A program made the translations under genes and the position numbers. 6,543 bases of DNA from Methyloceanibacter sp. (GTDB lineage Bacteria; Pseudomonadota; Alphaproteobacteria; Rhizobiales; Methyloligellaceae): positions 1 through 6,543 of the forward strand of contig JANWJA010000106.1 of NCBI GenBank assembly GCA_025449615.1, written 5' to 3'. The notes beneath the pieces were generated by a model, which was not told where the DNA came from, searched no databases, and saw only the letters and a list, made by a program, of their open reading frames with translations. Of the stretch, positions 1-6,543 are shown piece by piece; the stretch's first letter is position 1, and every line of letters begins with the position of its first letter.

Positions 1-1170
1 CTGGAGCAGACGCGCCAGCAATTGCATCAGGCGCAAAAGCTCGAGGCGCTCGGGCAACTCAGCGGCGGCGTCGCGCACGACTTTAACAACATGCTGACGG
101 CCATCATCAGCAATCTACAGCTGGTGCAAGGCAGCGTCTCGTTGCAAGGCACCCCGCGCCGCCAAATCGAAGCAGCGCTGCAAGCCGCCCGCAACGGTGC
201 CTCTGTGGTTCGTCAAATGCTCGTCTTTGCACGCAAACAGTCGATCGAACCCATGGAGTTTAAGGTTAGGGATGCGCTCGAAGAGATTGCCGCGCTGATC
301 CGGCGGAGCTGCCATGAGAATGTCCGAATGGAATTGGAATTTTCACCTGACGCGGAGTGGATCATCGCTGAGCCTAGTCAGCTGCAGACCAGCGTCCTCA
401 ATTTGGTCTTGAATGGCTGCGATGCCATGCCGGGTGGCGGCACCTTAAAAGTTTCCACGGCGAAACGGCGCATCGCCTATCACGATATTCTTCCATCCGG
501 CGAGTATGTGTGCATCGCGGTCTCAGACACTGGCACCGGCATGACGCCCGACGTGCTCGATCATGCTTTGGAGCCGTTCTTCACTACGAAAGAGGTTGGC
601 AAGGGAACCGGTCTCGGTCTCAGCACGGTCTACGGCGCCATCCGGCAATTCGGCGGCGACGTGAAGATTACAAGCGTGCCTGGCGAGGGAACCACGGTCG
701 AATTGCTGCTGCCGGCGGGCACGGGGGCTTTCCGAGCGCGCGTGGGGGACGCGGTGGACGAGGGCGCGGCCGAACCGAACAACGGCGAGCCGTCACCCGT
801 GGTGCTCTATGTCGAGGACGATTTTCTTGTCGGCATGGCGACCATGGATCTTCTCGAAAGCGAAGGCTATCGCGTGCTGAGCGCGCCGCGGGCCGATGTC
901 GCCCTGAGAACCCTCGAGGCCAATCCCGACATCGCGCTGCTGCTGACCGATATCGGGCTTCCAGGGATGAGCGGGCACGAGCTCGTTGCCGAGGCGCGGC
1001 GCCGGCATGGCCCGATCAGGACTCTGTTTTTGACCGGGTATGACCGGTCCCAGGCCGGGGAGTGCACCGCCTCCGACACCATCACGAAATATGTGGACAA
1101 GCCCTACGACCCCAAGGCCTTGGCCAGGCTGGTCCGCGAAATGATCTCGACTCCATTGCCCGCCAAATAG
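1..1170 (+). CDS. Hybrid sensor histidine kinase with C-terminal receiver domain (5' end outside window)
   Basis: The reading frame is open from base 1, so this is the last 389 residues of a longer protein; no start lies in the window. Residue numbers count from base 1. The phosphoacceptor helix reads GGVAHDFNN, with the likely phosphorylated histidine at residue 26 (bases 76-78). An N-box (LNLVLNGCDAMPGGG), a G1 box (VSDTGTGM), an F-box (EPFFTTK) and a G2 box (GKGTGLGLSTVYG) follow, forming a complete HATPase domain. After a short acidic linker comes a receiver domain starting VVLYVEDD, with acceptor aspartate at residue 317 (TDIGLPGMSG), a conserved Thr in LFLTGY and Lys in VDKPYD. All catalytic residues are present, so it should autophosphorylate and pass phosphate to its own receiver. 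By family it resembles the PAS-type hybrid kinases with HDFNN boxes, the group that also contains CckA, but the missing N-terminus prevents a specific name. Its signal is unknown. No separate response regulator or phosphotransfer protein is visible next to it. Confidence 0.93.
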   Translation: MEQTRQQLHQAQKLEALGQLSGGVAHDFNNMLTAIISNLQLVQGSVSLQGTPRRQIEAALQAARNGASVVRQMLVFARKQSIEPMEFKVRDALEEIAALIRRSCHENVRMELEFSPDAEWIIAEPSQLQTSVLNLVLNGCDAMPGGGTLKVSTAKRRIAYHDILPSGEYVCIAVSDTGTGMTPDVLDHALEPFFTTKEVGKGTGLGLSTVYGAIRQFGGDVKITSVPGEGTTVELLLPAGTGAFRARVGDAVDEGAAEPNNGEPSPVVLYVEDDFLVGMATMDLLESEGYRVLSAPRADVALRTLEANPDIALLLTDIGLPGMSGHELVAEARRRHGPIRTLFLTGYDRSQAGECTASDTITKYVDKPYDPKALARLVREMISTPLPAK

Positions 1171-1191
1171 CCGAAGCCTTAGCCCCTTAGC

Positions 1192-1220
1192 TTGCTGGGC
1201 CGACACCAATGCGTTAGAAC
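1192..1220 (+). promoter_or_regulatory. Candidate sigma-70-type promoter for hisS-hisZ-hisG
   Basis: TTGCTG (1192-1197) is followed after 17 bp by TAGAAC (1215-1220). The second matches TATAAT at four of six positions and the first matches TTGACA only in its TTG. Transcription would start near 1227, giving a leader of about 30 bases. The match is weak. What supports it is mainly its position in the only gap between the kinase gene and the histidine operon. Confidence 0.25.
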
Positions 1221-1238
1221 GCAACGACTTTTGGTGTC
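1202..1238. repeat. Nested inverted repeat ahead of hisS
   Basis: An outer perfect 8-bp inverted repeat, GACACCAA (1202-1209) and TTGGTGTC (1231-1238), encloses a second perfect inverted repeat, TGCGTT (1210-1215) and AACGCA (1218-1223). As RNA it would form an outer 8-bp stem stacked directly on an inner stem of about 5 bp with a TAGA loop, leaving a 7-base bulge (ACGACTT) on the 3' side. No T-run follows it, so it is not a classical intrinsic terminator. It ends 20 bases before the hisS start. It could be a DNA operator around the candidate -10 element, part of a structured leader, or a 3' end element of the kinase mRNA; the sequence does not decide between these. Confidence 0.55.
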
Positions 1239-1258
1239 CAAGTCAGCAATAAGCCCCC

Positions 1259-2758
1259 ATGAGTAAGATAGACCAGCCGGCCCGTCCTGTGGCCCGCCTG
1301 CCGAAAGGCCTGTTCGACACGGGCGCCGAAGAGATTCGCGCGACCGCGACCATGCTCGCCACCATTCGCGGTGTCTTCGAATCTTATGGCTTCGAGTCGC
1401 TGGATACACCGGCAATCGAATATTCCGACGCGCTCGGTAAATTTCTCCCCGATCAGGACCGGCCGAACCAAGGCGTGTTCTCCTTCAAGGACGACGACGA
1501 GCAATGGCTGTCGCTGCGCTATGATCTGACCGCGCCGCTCGCCCGCTACGTCGCCGAGAATTACCAATCGCTGCCGAAGCCCTTTCGCCGCTATCAATCG
1601 GGACCAGTGTGGCGGAACGAGAAGCCGGGACCGGGACGCTTCCGCCAATTCATGCAATTCGACGCCGATACGGTTGGCGCCTCGTCGATCGCAGCCGACG
1701 CCGAGCTCTGCATGCTCGCCGCCGACACGCTGGAAGCGCTTGGCATCCCGCGCGGGCAATATGTGGTGAGGGTCAATAACCGCAAAGTGCTTGATGGCGT
1801 GCTGGAAGCTATTGATTTAGGCGGGGACGCCAACGCTGGAAAGAGACTTGGCGTCTTACGAGCAATCGACAAACTCGACCGATTGGGAGTCGATGGTGTT
1901 CGGGGGCTGCTGGGGAAAGGCCGCAAAGACGAGAGCGGAGATTTTACGAAGGGAGCTGAGTTAGACCCGATCCAAATTGAATATGTATTGGCGGTCGTTC
2001 AGCACAAGCGCCACCTCGAAGGAGGTCCGTCAGCCAAAGTAGATGCTTGGAACAAGCTGCTCGACGAGAGTGAGGTTGCTTCGGCCGGATTTGATGAGAT
2101 GGACGAAATCGAGAATCTAGTTCGGGCGTCGGGGTTCGGGTCGGACCAGATACGCATCGATCCCTCCGTCGTTCGTGGTCTCGAATATTACACCGGCCCC
2201 GTGTTCGAGGCCGAGCTGACATCTCCCATAAAAGACGAGCGCGGTCAGCCCATCCGTCTCGGCTCCGTCGTCAGCGGCGGACGCTATGACGGTCTCGTCG
2301 AGCGGTTCACCGGCGAGAAGGTGCCGGCCACCGGGATCTCCATCGGCGTGTCGCGTCTCCTGTTCGGTCTCAAGACGCTCGGCAAGATTGGGGCAGAAGC
2401 GACACAAGGCCCCGTCGTCATCCTCGTGCTCGATAAAGACCGCATGGCCGACTACCAGAAGATAGCGCAAACGCTCCGTGCCGCCGGCATCCGTGCTGAA
2501 ATCTATCTCGGCGAGGCCGGCATGAAGGCGCAGATGAAATATGCCGACAAACGTAACTCGCCTTGCGCCGTCATCCAAGGCGGCGACGAAAAGGCGAAAG
2601 GCGAGGTCACCATCAAGGATCTGATCCTCGGCGGCAATATCACCTCGACCAAGGATCGCGACGAATATCTGAAGAAGCAGGCCGAAGCGCAATTCGCCGT
2701 TAAGGAGAGTGAGCTAGTCGAAGCGGTGAAGCGCGTGCTCGCGCGTCACAAGAGCTGA
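1259..2758 (+). CDS. hisS: Histidyl-tRNA synthetase
   Basis: This class II aminoacyl-tRNA synthetase attaches histidine to tRNA-His in the cytoplasm, using ATP. Its 499 aa are longer than the roughly 420 aa of the E. coli enzyme and fit alphaproteobacterial members. Motif 1 lies near residues 17-55 ([11 protein letters not shown] onward). Next come the histidine/ATP-site segment [12 protein letters not shown] (86-97) and motif 2 (about 109-140), with the conserved arginine in [15 protein letters not shown]. An insertion domain runs from about 185 to 300. The HisA motif RGLEYYTG (306-313) holds the catalytic arginine R306, equivalent to R259 of E. coli. Motif 3 is [11 protein letters not shown] through GISIGVSRL (340-367), and an anticodon-binding domain occupies about 385-499. 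The ATG at 1259 is chosen because an in-frame TAA lies at 1250-1252 and motif 1 begins soon after. No Shine-Dalgarno sequence precedes it. It is the first gene of the operon, 3 bp ahead of hisZ. Codons in the insertion domain differ from the rest of the gene. Confidence 0.98.
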   Translation: MSKIDQPARPVARLPKGLFDTGAEEIRATATMLATIRGVFESYGFESLDTPAIEYSDALGKFLPDQDRPNQGVFSFKDDDEQWLSLRYDLTAPLARYVAENYQSLPKPFRRYQSGPVWRNEKPGPGRFRQFMQFDADTVGASSIAADAELCMLAADTLEALGIPRGQYVVRVNNRKVLDGVLEAIDLGGDANAGKRLGVLRAIDKLDRLGVDGVRGLLGKGRKDESGDFTKGAELDPIQIEYVLAVVQHKRHLEGGPSAKVDAWNKLLDESEVASAGFDEMDEIENLVRASGFGSDQIRIDPSVVRGLEYYTGPVFEAELTSPIKDERGQPIRLGSVVSGGRYDGLVERFTGEKVPATGISIGVSRLLFGLKTLGKIGAEATQGPVVILVLDKDRMADYQKIAQTLRAAGIRAEIYLGEAGMKAQMKYADKRNSPCAVIQGGDEKAKGEVTIKDLILGGNITSTKDRDEYLKKQAEAQFAVKESELVEAVKRVLARHKS

Positions 2759-2761
2759 GCC

Positions 2762-3937
2762 ATGGCCGCTGAATCGGCGAAAGAATTCGAGGCGTTGGAG
2801 GCGCAAGCCGCAGCCCTGCTCGGCCTGTTCACGAGGGCAGGCTACGAGCCGGTTGCGCCTTCCATCATCCAGCCTGCCGATATTTTCCTCGACCGTGTCG
2901 GCGAGGCGATCCGGAACCGCACCTATGTCTTCAACGATCTTGCGGGCGAGGAGCTTTGCCTCCGGCCGGACCTCACCGTGCCGGTGTCGCGGCTTTATCT
3001 CGAGCGTCACCCGGAGGCCAAGGTCGAAGCCCGCTATTGCTATAACGGCCCCGCGTTTCGTTTTCAGCCTGGCGGTGGCAGCCAGGCTCACCCACGCGAA
3101 TTTCGTCAGGCCGGCATCGAGAGCTTCGGTGCCGAGGACCGCGAGAAGGCTGATGCCGAGACGGTGCTGCTCGCCGTGGAAGCCGTGCGTGGCGCAGGCC
3201 TCAAGGACTATGGGCTTCGCTTCGGCGATATCGGCTTGTTCTATGCGCTGCTCGATGCGCTCGATCTGCCGGAGCGCTGGCGCTTAAAGCTCCGTCACTA
3301 TTTCTGGCGGCCGCCGGTGTTCCACGTGCTGTTGGCGAGACTCGCGCGCGGTGAACGTCCCAACGGGGAGGGTGCCGGCGCCGAGCTTGCCGCAACGATC
3401 GGTACGGAAGATGTCACACGCGCCGAGGAGTTGGTCGCCAACTACCTCGAGACCAAGGGCCTGCCGCTCGCCGGCAATCGCACCCTCGCCGAGATCGTCG
3501 AGCGTCTGCTCGATCTCGCCGCCGATCTCCGCGCCCAGCCCCTGAAGAAGGAAATGGCGACGGTGATCGACTATTACCTTGCCGTGTCAGCCAAGCCAAA
3601 AGAGGCGATCGACCGCATCGCTTTGGTCGCCAAGGGTGCAGGCATCGATCTTGGCGATGCGCTCGCTGCCGAGACGCGCCGCTTCGAGCGGCTCATGCGC
3701 GATGGCCTCGATTTGAGCAATGCGATCTTCGCCACCGAGTTCGGCCGCAGCCTCGAATATTATTCCGGCCTCGTCTTTCAGATCGAAACACGCGGCCGCG
3801 AGACGTTGCACATCGCGGGCGGCGGGCGTTATGACGCCCTCCTGACAGATCTCGGCAGCCCGCGGGCTGTGCCTGCCGTTGGCTCCGCGATCCACACCGA
3901 GCGTCTGCTCGCCGCTATTCAAGGGACGCCGCGATGA
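2762..3937 (+). CDS. hisZ: ATP phosphoribosyltransferase regulatory subunit
   Basis: HisZ is a catalytically retired paralogue of histidyl-tRNA synthetase. It forms a hetero-oligomer with short-form HisG and is needed for the first step of histidine synthesis and, by family knowledge, for its feedback control by histidine. The 391 aa keep the synthetase core: [15 protein letters not shown] (66-80) matches the YDLT segment of His[16 protein letters not shown] (92-106) matches motif 2, [10 protein letters not shown] (327-336) matches the HisA motif with its arginine (R329) retained, and [13 protein letters not shown] (353-365) matches motif 3. It stops at about residue 391 with no anticodon-binding domain, which separates it from a second HisS. 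Its start lies 3 bp after the hisS stop, so translation is probably coupled. Its stop overlaps the hisG start as ATGA. The short-form hisG next door independently supports the assignment. Confidence 0.96.
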   Translation: MAAESAKEFEALEAQAAALLGLFTRAGYEPVAPSIIQPADIFLDRVGEAIRNRTYVFNDLAGEELCLRPDLTVPVSRLYLERHPEAKVEARYCYNGPAFRFQPGGGSQAHPREFRQAGIESFGAEDREKADAETVLLAVEAVRGAGLKDYGLRFGDIGLFYALLDALDLPERWRLKLRHYFWRPPVFHVLLARLARGERPNGEGAGAELAATIGTEDVTRAEELVANYLETKGLPLAGNRTLAEIVERLLDLAADLRAQPLKKEMATVIDYYLAVSAKPKEAIDRIALVAKGAGIDLGDALAAETRRFERLMRDGLDLSNAIFATEFGRSLEYYSGLVFQIETRGRETLHIAGGGRYDALLTDLGSPRAVPAVGSAIHTERLLAAIQGTPR

Positions 3938-4644
3938 GGGCCCCGCTGATCATCGCCATCCCCTCGAAGGGCCGGCTGAAGGACGCGGCGGCCGAAACTT
4001 TTCAGCGCGCCGGGCTCGGCTTGAAGAGGATCGGGCACGAGCGCGGCTATCGTGGCGCGCTCGAAGGTGTGGATAATGTCGAGGTCGCATATCTGTCCGC
4101 CGCCGAGATCGTGCACCAGCTAAGGACTGGCCGCGTGCATCTCGGCGTCACCGGCGAGGACCTTATTCGCGAGACGATTGCCGATGTGAGTAGCAGCGTT
4201 GAATTCTTGCGTCCCCTCGGCTTCGGTCGTGCCGATGTGATCGTCGGCGTGCCGGATTGCTGGGTCGATGTCTCCCGTATGGCCGATCTGGAAGATGTCG
4301 CCGCTCAATTCATGCGCGAGCATGGGCGTAGGCTCCGCGTCGCCACCAAATATATGAACCTGACCAGGCGCTTCTTCGCCGCCCATGGCGTTGCCGGTTA
4401 TCGCATCGTCGAAAGTGTCGGTGCGACGGAAGCGACGCCTGCCGCCGGCACCGCCGAGCTGATTGTCGATATCACCACCACCGGGACCACGCTTCGCGCC
4501 AATCACTTGAAATTATTGGAGGATGGGCTGATCTTGCGATCCCAGGCCCACCTGATCGGCGCGCGCCGCGCAAGCTGGAAGCCTGAGAGCGTGCAGCTTC
4601 GCGATGAGATCGTGCAGCGTCTTTCCAAGGTTCCATCATCCTGA
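3934..4644 (+). CDS. hisG: ATP phosphoribosyltransferase, short form (catalytic subunit)
   Basis: HisG joins ATP and PRPP to give N1-(5'-phosphoribosyl)-ATP, the committed step of histidine biosynthesis. The 236 aa match the short HisG-S form, which lacks the C-terminal ACT-like regulatory domain of the roughly 300-aa long form and depends on HisZ. Visible motifs are [10 protein letters not shown] (8-17) at the N-terminus, GVTGEDLI (71-78), [14 protein letters not shown] (135-148), and the PRPP-binding stretch with [15 protein letters not shown] (178-192), followed by RSQAHLI (202-208). The ATG overlaps the hisZ stop in an ATGA junction. AAGGGA at 3921-3926, 7 bases upstream and inside hisZ, is a good ribosome binding site, so this start is well supported. 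It is the last gene of the hisS-hisZ-hisG block. No clear terminator hairpin follows. The other histidine biosynthesis genes are not in the window. Confidence 0.97.
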   Translation: MRAPLIIAIPSKGRLKDAAAETFQRAGLGLKRIGHERGYRGALEGVDNVEVAYLSAAEIVHQLRTGRVHLGVTGEDLIRETIADVSSSVEFLRPLGFGRADVIVGVPDCWVDVSRMADLEDVAAQFMREHGRRLRVATKYMNLTRRFFAAHGVAGYRIVESVGATEATPAAGTAELIVDITTTGTTLRANHLKLLEDGLILRSQAHLIGARRASWKPESVQLRDEIVQRLSKVPSS

Positions 4645-4743
4645 GCCTGGCCTCTGTCGGTCACATTCCGGCCTCTCGTCGCGTGCATGGTGTGCCCTAG
4701 AGTGCGTGAAAAGAGTCGCCTTGGTGCGTCCATCGCCGCTCTC

Positions 4744-4750
4744 GGGGGAA
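4744..4750 (+). promoter_or_regulatory. Ribosome binding site fixing the 4760 start
   Basis: GGGGGAA lies 9 bases before the ATG at 4760. The same frame is open further upstream to an ATG at 4604 inside hisG. This purine-rich site, together with the signal peptide that begins exactly at 4760, argues for the downstream start. Confidence 0.55.
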
Positions 4751-4759
4751 CTTTCGGGC

Positions 4760-5470
4760 ATGATCCGTTGTCTCGTCGCTCTTCTTTTCATCGTCGCCTC
4801 TGCCGGCGCGAGCCTCGCCACGCCATCCCGCATCATCATTCTGCGCCACGGCGAGAAGGCCGATGAGTGGAAGCTTTGCGGCGTCGGCCAGCAACGCGCC
4901 AAGGCGCTCGCCGCCAATTTTCTCGGTCGCGATTCCAAGAATTCCCTATTCTCCACCGGAGAGCAGCCGGCCGCGTTCTACGCCATCACGCTGCATACCC
5001 TCGAGCTCGCTTCCCCCGCCGCGGAGAGCTGGCAGCTGCCGATCACGCTCTTTTCCGTGGTGCCCGAGCCTGAGAAGAAGAAGGAGGTCTCGATCAAGTC
5101 GCTAAACCGCCGTACCGAACAAGCGGTCGAGGCGCTGATGGCCGACCCCAAACTCGACGGCAAGATTGTGGTCATGGTCTGGGAGCACCGGCACATCGCC
5201 AATGCGAAACTTGAAGCAGGCTCTGATCGGAAAATTACACTGCGGCAACTCTTGAAGCTCGATGCACTTCAAGACGTTCCCCCGACCTGGCCTGGTGATA
5301 ATTACGATTATTTTTGGATCGTCGATTTCGCCGGCGGCTCATCCACGCCGACAGGCTTTTCCATGGTGAAGCAGAGCTTCGAGTCGCCATTCGACAAATT
5401 GCCCACCAACGAATGGGACAAGCCCAATCGCCTCAAATCGGCGAGCGGCTGCGAATTGAAAGGCCGGTAG
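4760..5470 (+). CDS. Secreted histidine-phosphatase-superfamily-like protein
   Basis: This 236-aa protein begins with a typical Sec signal peptide: MIR, a hydrophobic core (about residues 5-16), and a likely cleavage site ASLA-TP after residue 20. It should therefore act in the periplasm or outside the cell. The mature protein opens with IIILRHGEK (25-33), the RHG motif of the histidine phosphatase (phosphoglycerate mutase-like) superfamily, with H30 the presumed phosphohistidine. VVMVWEHRHI (137-146) on the C-terminal side fits the strand carrying the second catalytic histidine, probably H143 with E142 beside it. The block where the second active-site arginine normally sits reads ITLHTLELA (76-84), with H79 at the expected arginine position. 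Activity and substrate are therefore uncertain and I assign no enzyme name. The gene follows hisG after a 115-bp gap and converges with the ABC transporter 28 bp downstream. Nothing links it to histidine metabolism despite the superfamily name. Confidence 0.8.
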   Translation: MIRCLVALLFIVASAGASLATPSRIIILRHGEKADEWKLCGVGQQRAKALAANFLGRDSKNSLFSTGEQPAAFYAITLHTLELASPAAESWQLPITLFSVVPEPEKKKEVSIKSLNRRTEQAVEALMADPKLDGKIVVMVWEHRHIANAKLEAGSDRKITLRQLLKLDALQDVPPTWPGDNYDYFWIVDFAGGSSTPTGFSMVKQSFESPFDKLPTNEWDKPNRLKSASGCELKGR

Positions 5471-5498
5471 TCGCCACGCTTCACGCCTCGTTGGGAAA

Positions 5499-6543
5499 TC
5501 ACGCCGGACTTACGTCTGCCGCGTCCTTCGCCTTCCTGTCGCGTCCGCGTTTGGTTTCCGTCAAGCTGTAATGACCCTCTTTATGCGGCTCGAGCGTAAA
5601 GTAGCGGTCGTGGAAAATGTTGAGGCTCGAGCGGTGGCCGATCGAGACGATCGCGGCCTTAGGCAACCGCTTCAGCAGTAACTTGTAGAGGCTGGCTTCG
5701 GACTCTTCATCGAGCGCGGATGTGGCCTCGTCGAGGAATAGCCAGTCCGGCTTCTGCAACAGCGCCCGCGCGATTGAAAGCCGCTGCTGCTCCCCGCCCG
5801 AGAGTTGATCTGCCCAATAGGACGTTTCGTCGAGCCTCCCCTCGAGTTCTCCCAACCCGACAGCTTTGAGCACCTCTTTGATCTGATCGAGCGAGAACGC
5901 ATCCTCAGGCCCGGGATAGGCGAGTGCGCCGCGCAAACTGCCCAAGGGGAGATAGGGCCGCTGCGGCAACACCAGCAAATGCGCACCTTCCGGCACGCTG
6001 ATGGAACCTTTGCCGAATGGCCAGACCCCGCCAAAGGCGCGGAAGAGGCTGGTCTTGCCCGAACCCGAAGGTCCACTCACCAGCACGCGCTCGCCGGGTG
6101 CGATCGATAATCCCGCCACGCGCACGATTTCCTTGCCATTCGGGAGGCCTACGGCGAGGTGGTCGACCTTGAAAGCGGCACGCGCATCTTTCTCTGTCTT
6201 CATTTGCGGCGCCGTCGCGTCGAGCGCCTTCGCCCAATCGAGCGACGTCTCGAAACCGGCGAGACGGTCGAGTACGGCCTTCCATTCGGCGATGCTGCTA
6301 TAGGCTGAGACGAAGAACGAAAGTGCGGACTGCACCTGTCCGAACGCTGACGCGATCTGCATCAGTCCGCCGAGCTTCAAGGTGGAGAAGAAATAGACCG
6401 GACTCACCACGACGAACGGGAAGATCACGGCCGCCTGCCGGTATGTCGCCGTAAGGAATGTCAATTTCTTAGTGCGGCTCATGATCTCGCGCCAATTGGT
6501 GATGACGCGCCCGAAGCGTTTGTGGAGCATCTGCTCTTCGGCA
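5499..6543 (-). CDS. SbmA/BacA-like ABC transporter, fused permease-ATPase (5' end outside window)
   Basis: The frame is open to the right edge, reading AEEQ before the first in-window methionine at 6530, so the N-terminal membrane part is missing. Residue numbers count from that methionine. The visible part has two hydrophobic segments (about 33-50 and 66-80) ending in SSIAEWKAVLDRL, typical of the ABC_membrane_2/SbmA-BacA-like (YddA, COG4178-type) permeases. A complete nucleotide-binding domain follows: Walker A GPSGSGKT (153-160, bases 6051-6074), Q-loop LPQRPYLPLGSLR (188-200), signature LSGGEQ (243-248, bases 5787-5804), Walker B WLFLDEATSALD (263-274) and H-loop SIGHRSS (296-302). All ATPase residues are intact. 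One polypeptide joins permease and ATPase, so it probably works as a homodimer in the inner membrane. Relatives move peptides, cobalamin-type cofactors or fatty acids; the substrate cannot be told here. It ends in a charged tail (KRGRDRKAKD) and converges with the upstream phosphatase-like gene. Confidence 0.92.
   Translation of the reverse strand, partial: AEEQMLHKRFGRVITNWREIMSRTKKLTFLTATYRQAAVIFPFVVVSPVYFFSTLKLGGLMQIASAFGQVQSALSFFVSAYSSIAEWKAVLDRLAGFETSLDWAKALDATAPQMKTEKDARAAFKVDHLAVGLPNGKEIVRVAGLSIAPGERVLVSGPSGSGKTSLFRAFGGVWPFGKGSISVPEGAHLLVLPQRPYLPLGSLRGALAYPGPEDAFSLDQIKEVLKAVGLGELEGRLDETSYWADQLSGGEQQRLSIARALLQKPDWLFLDEATSALDEESEASLYKLLLKRLPKAAIVSIGHRSSLNIFHDRYFTLEPHKEGHYSLTETKRGRDRKAKDAADVSPA

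Noticed and set aside
22..1170. TTG at 22 as the start of a complete kinase gene
   Set aside because: The frame is open to base 1 with matching coiled-coil-like sequence (LEQTRQQ) before it, and a kinase starting 18 residues before its phosphoacceptor histidine would lack a sensor. The gene is better read as truncated by the window edge.
1174..1193. Possible terminator hairpin after the kinase (AAGC paired with GCTT)
   Set aside because: The stem is only 4 bp with a 12-base loop and no T-run.
1214..1759. Open frame of 181 codons on the minus strand across the hisS start
   Set aside because: Same reason: it mirrors hisS codons, has no recognisable motif, and would run into the kinase-hisS gap with no credible start signal.
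2117..2692. Open frame of 191 codons on the minus strand inside hisS
   Set aside because: It lies wholly opposite a clearly coding gene, shows no recognisable domain, and is the kind of antisense frame that high-GC codon use produces.
4604..4759. Upstream start at 4604 for the phosphatase-like gene
   Set aside because: It would overlap hisG by 41 bases and add 52 residues with no domain ahead of a clean signal peptide. The ATG at 4760 has a purine-rich site and starts exactly at the signal peptide.
4645..4759. Promoter or terminator between hisG and the phosphatase-like gene
   Set aside because: TAGAGT at 4698 resembles a -10 element but has no matching -35 at a usable distance, and the only stem possible is between short GGCC tetramers with no T-run.
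5471..5498. Shared bidirectional terminator between the convergent genes
   Set aside because: The 28-bp gap contains no inverted repeat or T/A runs that would support a hairpin terminator.

Overview
The window looks like ordinary chromosome from an alphaproteobacterium, most likely a member of the Hyphomicrobiales (Rhizobiales). The evidence is the high-GC codon use, the compact hisS-hisZ-hisG block, and the alphaproteobacterial style of its histidyl-tRNA synthetase, which carries an insertion rich in [19 protein letters not shown] sequence. A BacA/SbmA-like ABC transporter fused to its ATPase also fits this group. I cannot fix the genus from sequence alone.

Layout. Positions 1-1170 (+) hold the C-terminal part of a hybrid sensor histidine kinase: phosphoacceptor helix, ATPase domain and an attached receiver domain. 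Its sensor end lies before the window. An 88-bp gap (1171-1258) holds a nested inverted repeat and a weak promoter candidate just ahead of hisS. Positions 1259-4644 (+) form a tight operon: hisS, then hisZ after 3 bp, then hisG overlapping hisZ by ATGA. A 115-bp gap (4645-4759) with no convincing signal beyond a ribosome binding site precedes a small secreted histidine-phosphatase-like protein (4760-5470, +). This gene converges, 28 bp apart, with the 3' end of an ABC transporter on the minus strand (5499 to the right edge).

How the genes work together. HisG here is the short form (236 aa), which lacks the C-terminal regulatory domain and needs HisZ to make an active ATP phosphoribosyltransferase, the first step of histidine synthesis. 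HisZ is a paralogue of histidyl-tRNA synthetase without the anticodon-binding domain, and the true synthetase, HisS, sits directly upstream. The operon therefore joins making histidine with charging it onto tRNA. The flanking genes have no evident functional link to it.

I see no clear undescribed multi-gene system, RNA gene, mobile element or CRISPR array. The points most worth checking are the nested palindrome ahead of a hisS start that lacks a Shine-Dalgarno sequence, a roughly 350-bp stretch of atypical codons inside hisS, and a histidine-phosphatase-like protein that seems to lack the second active-site arginine.
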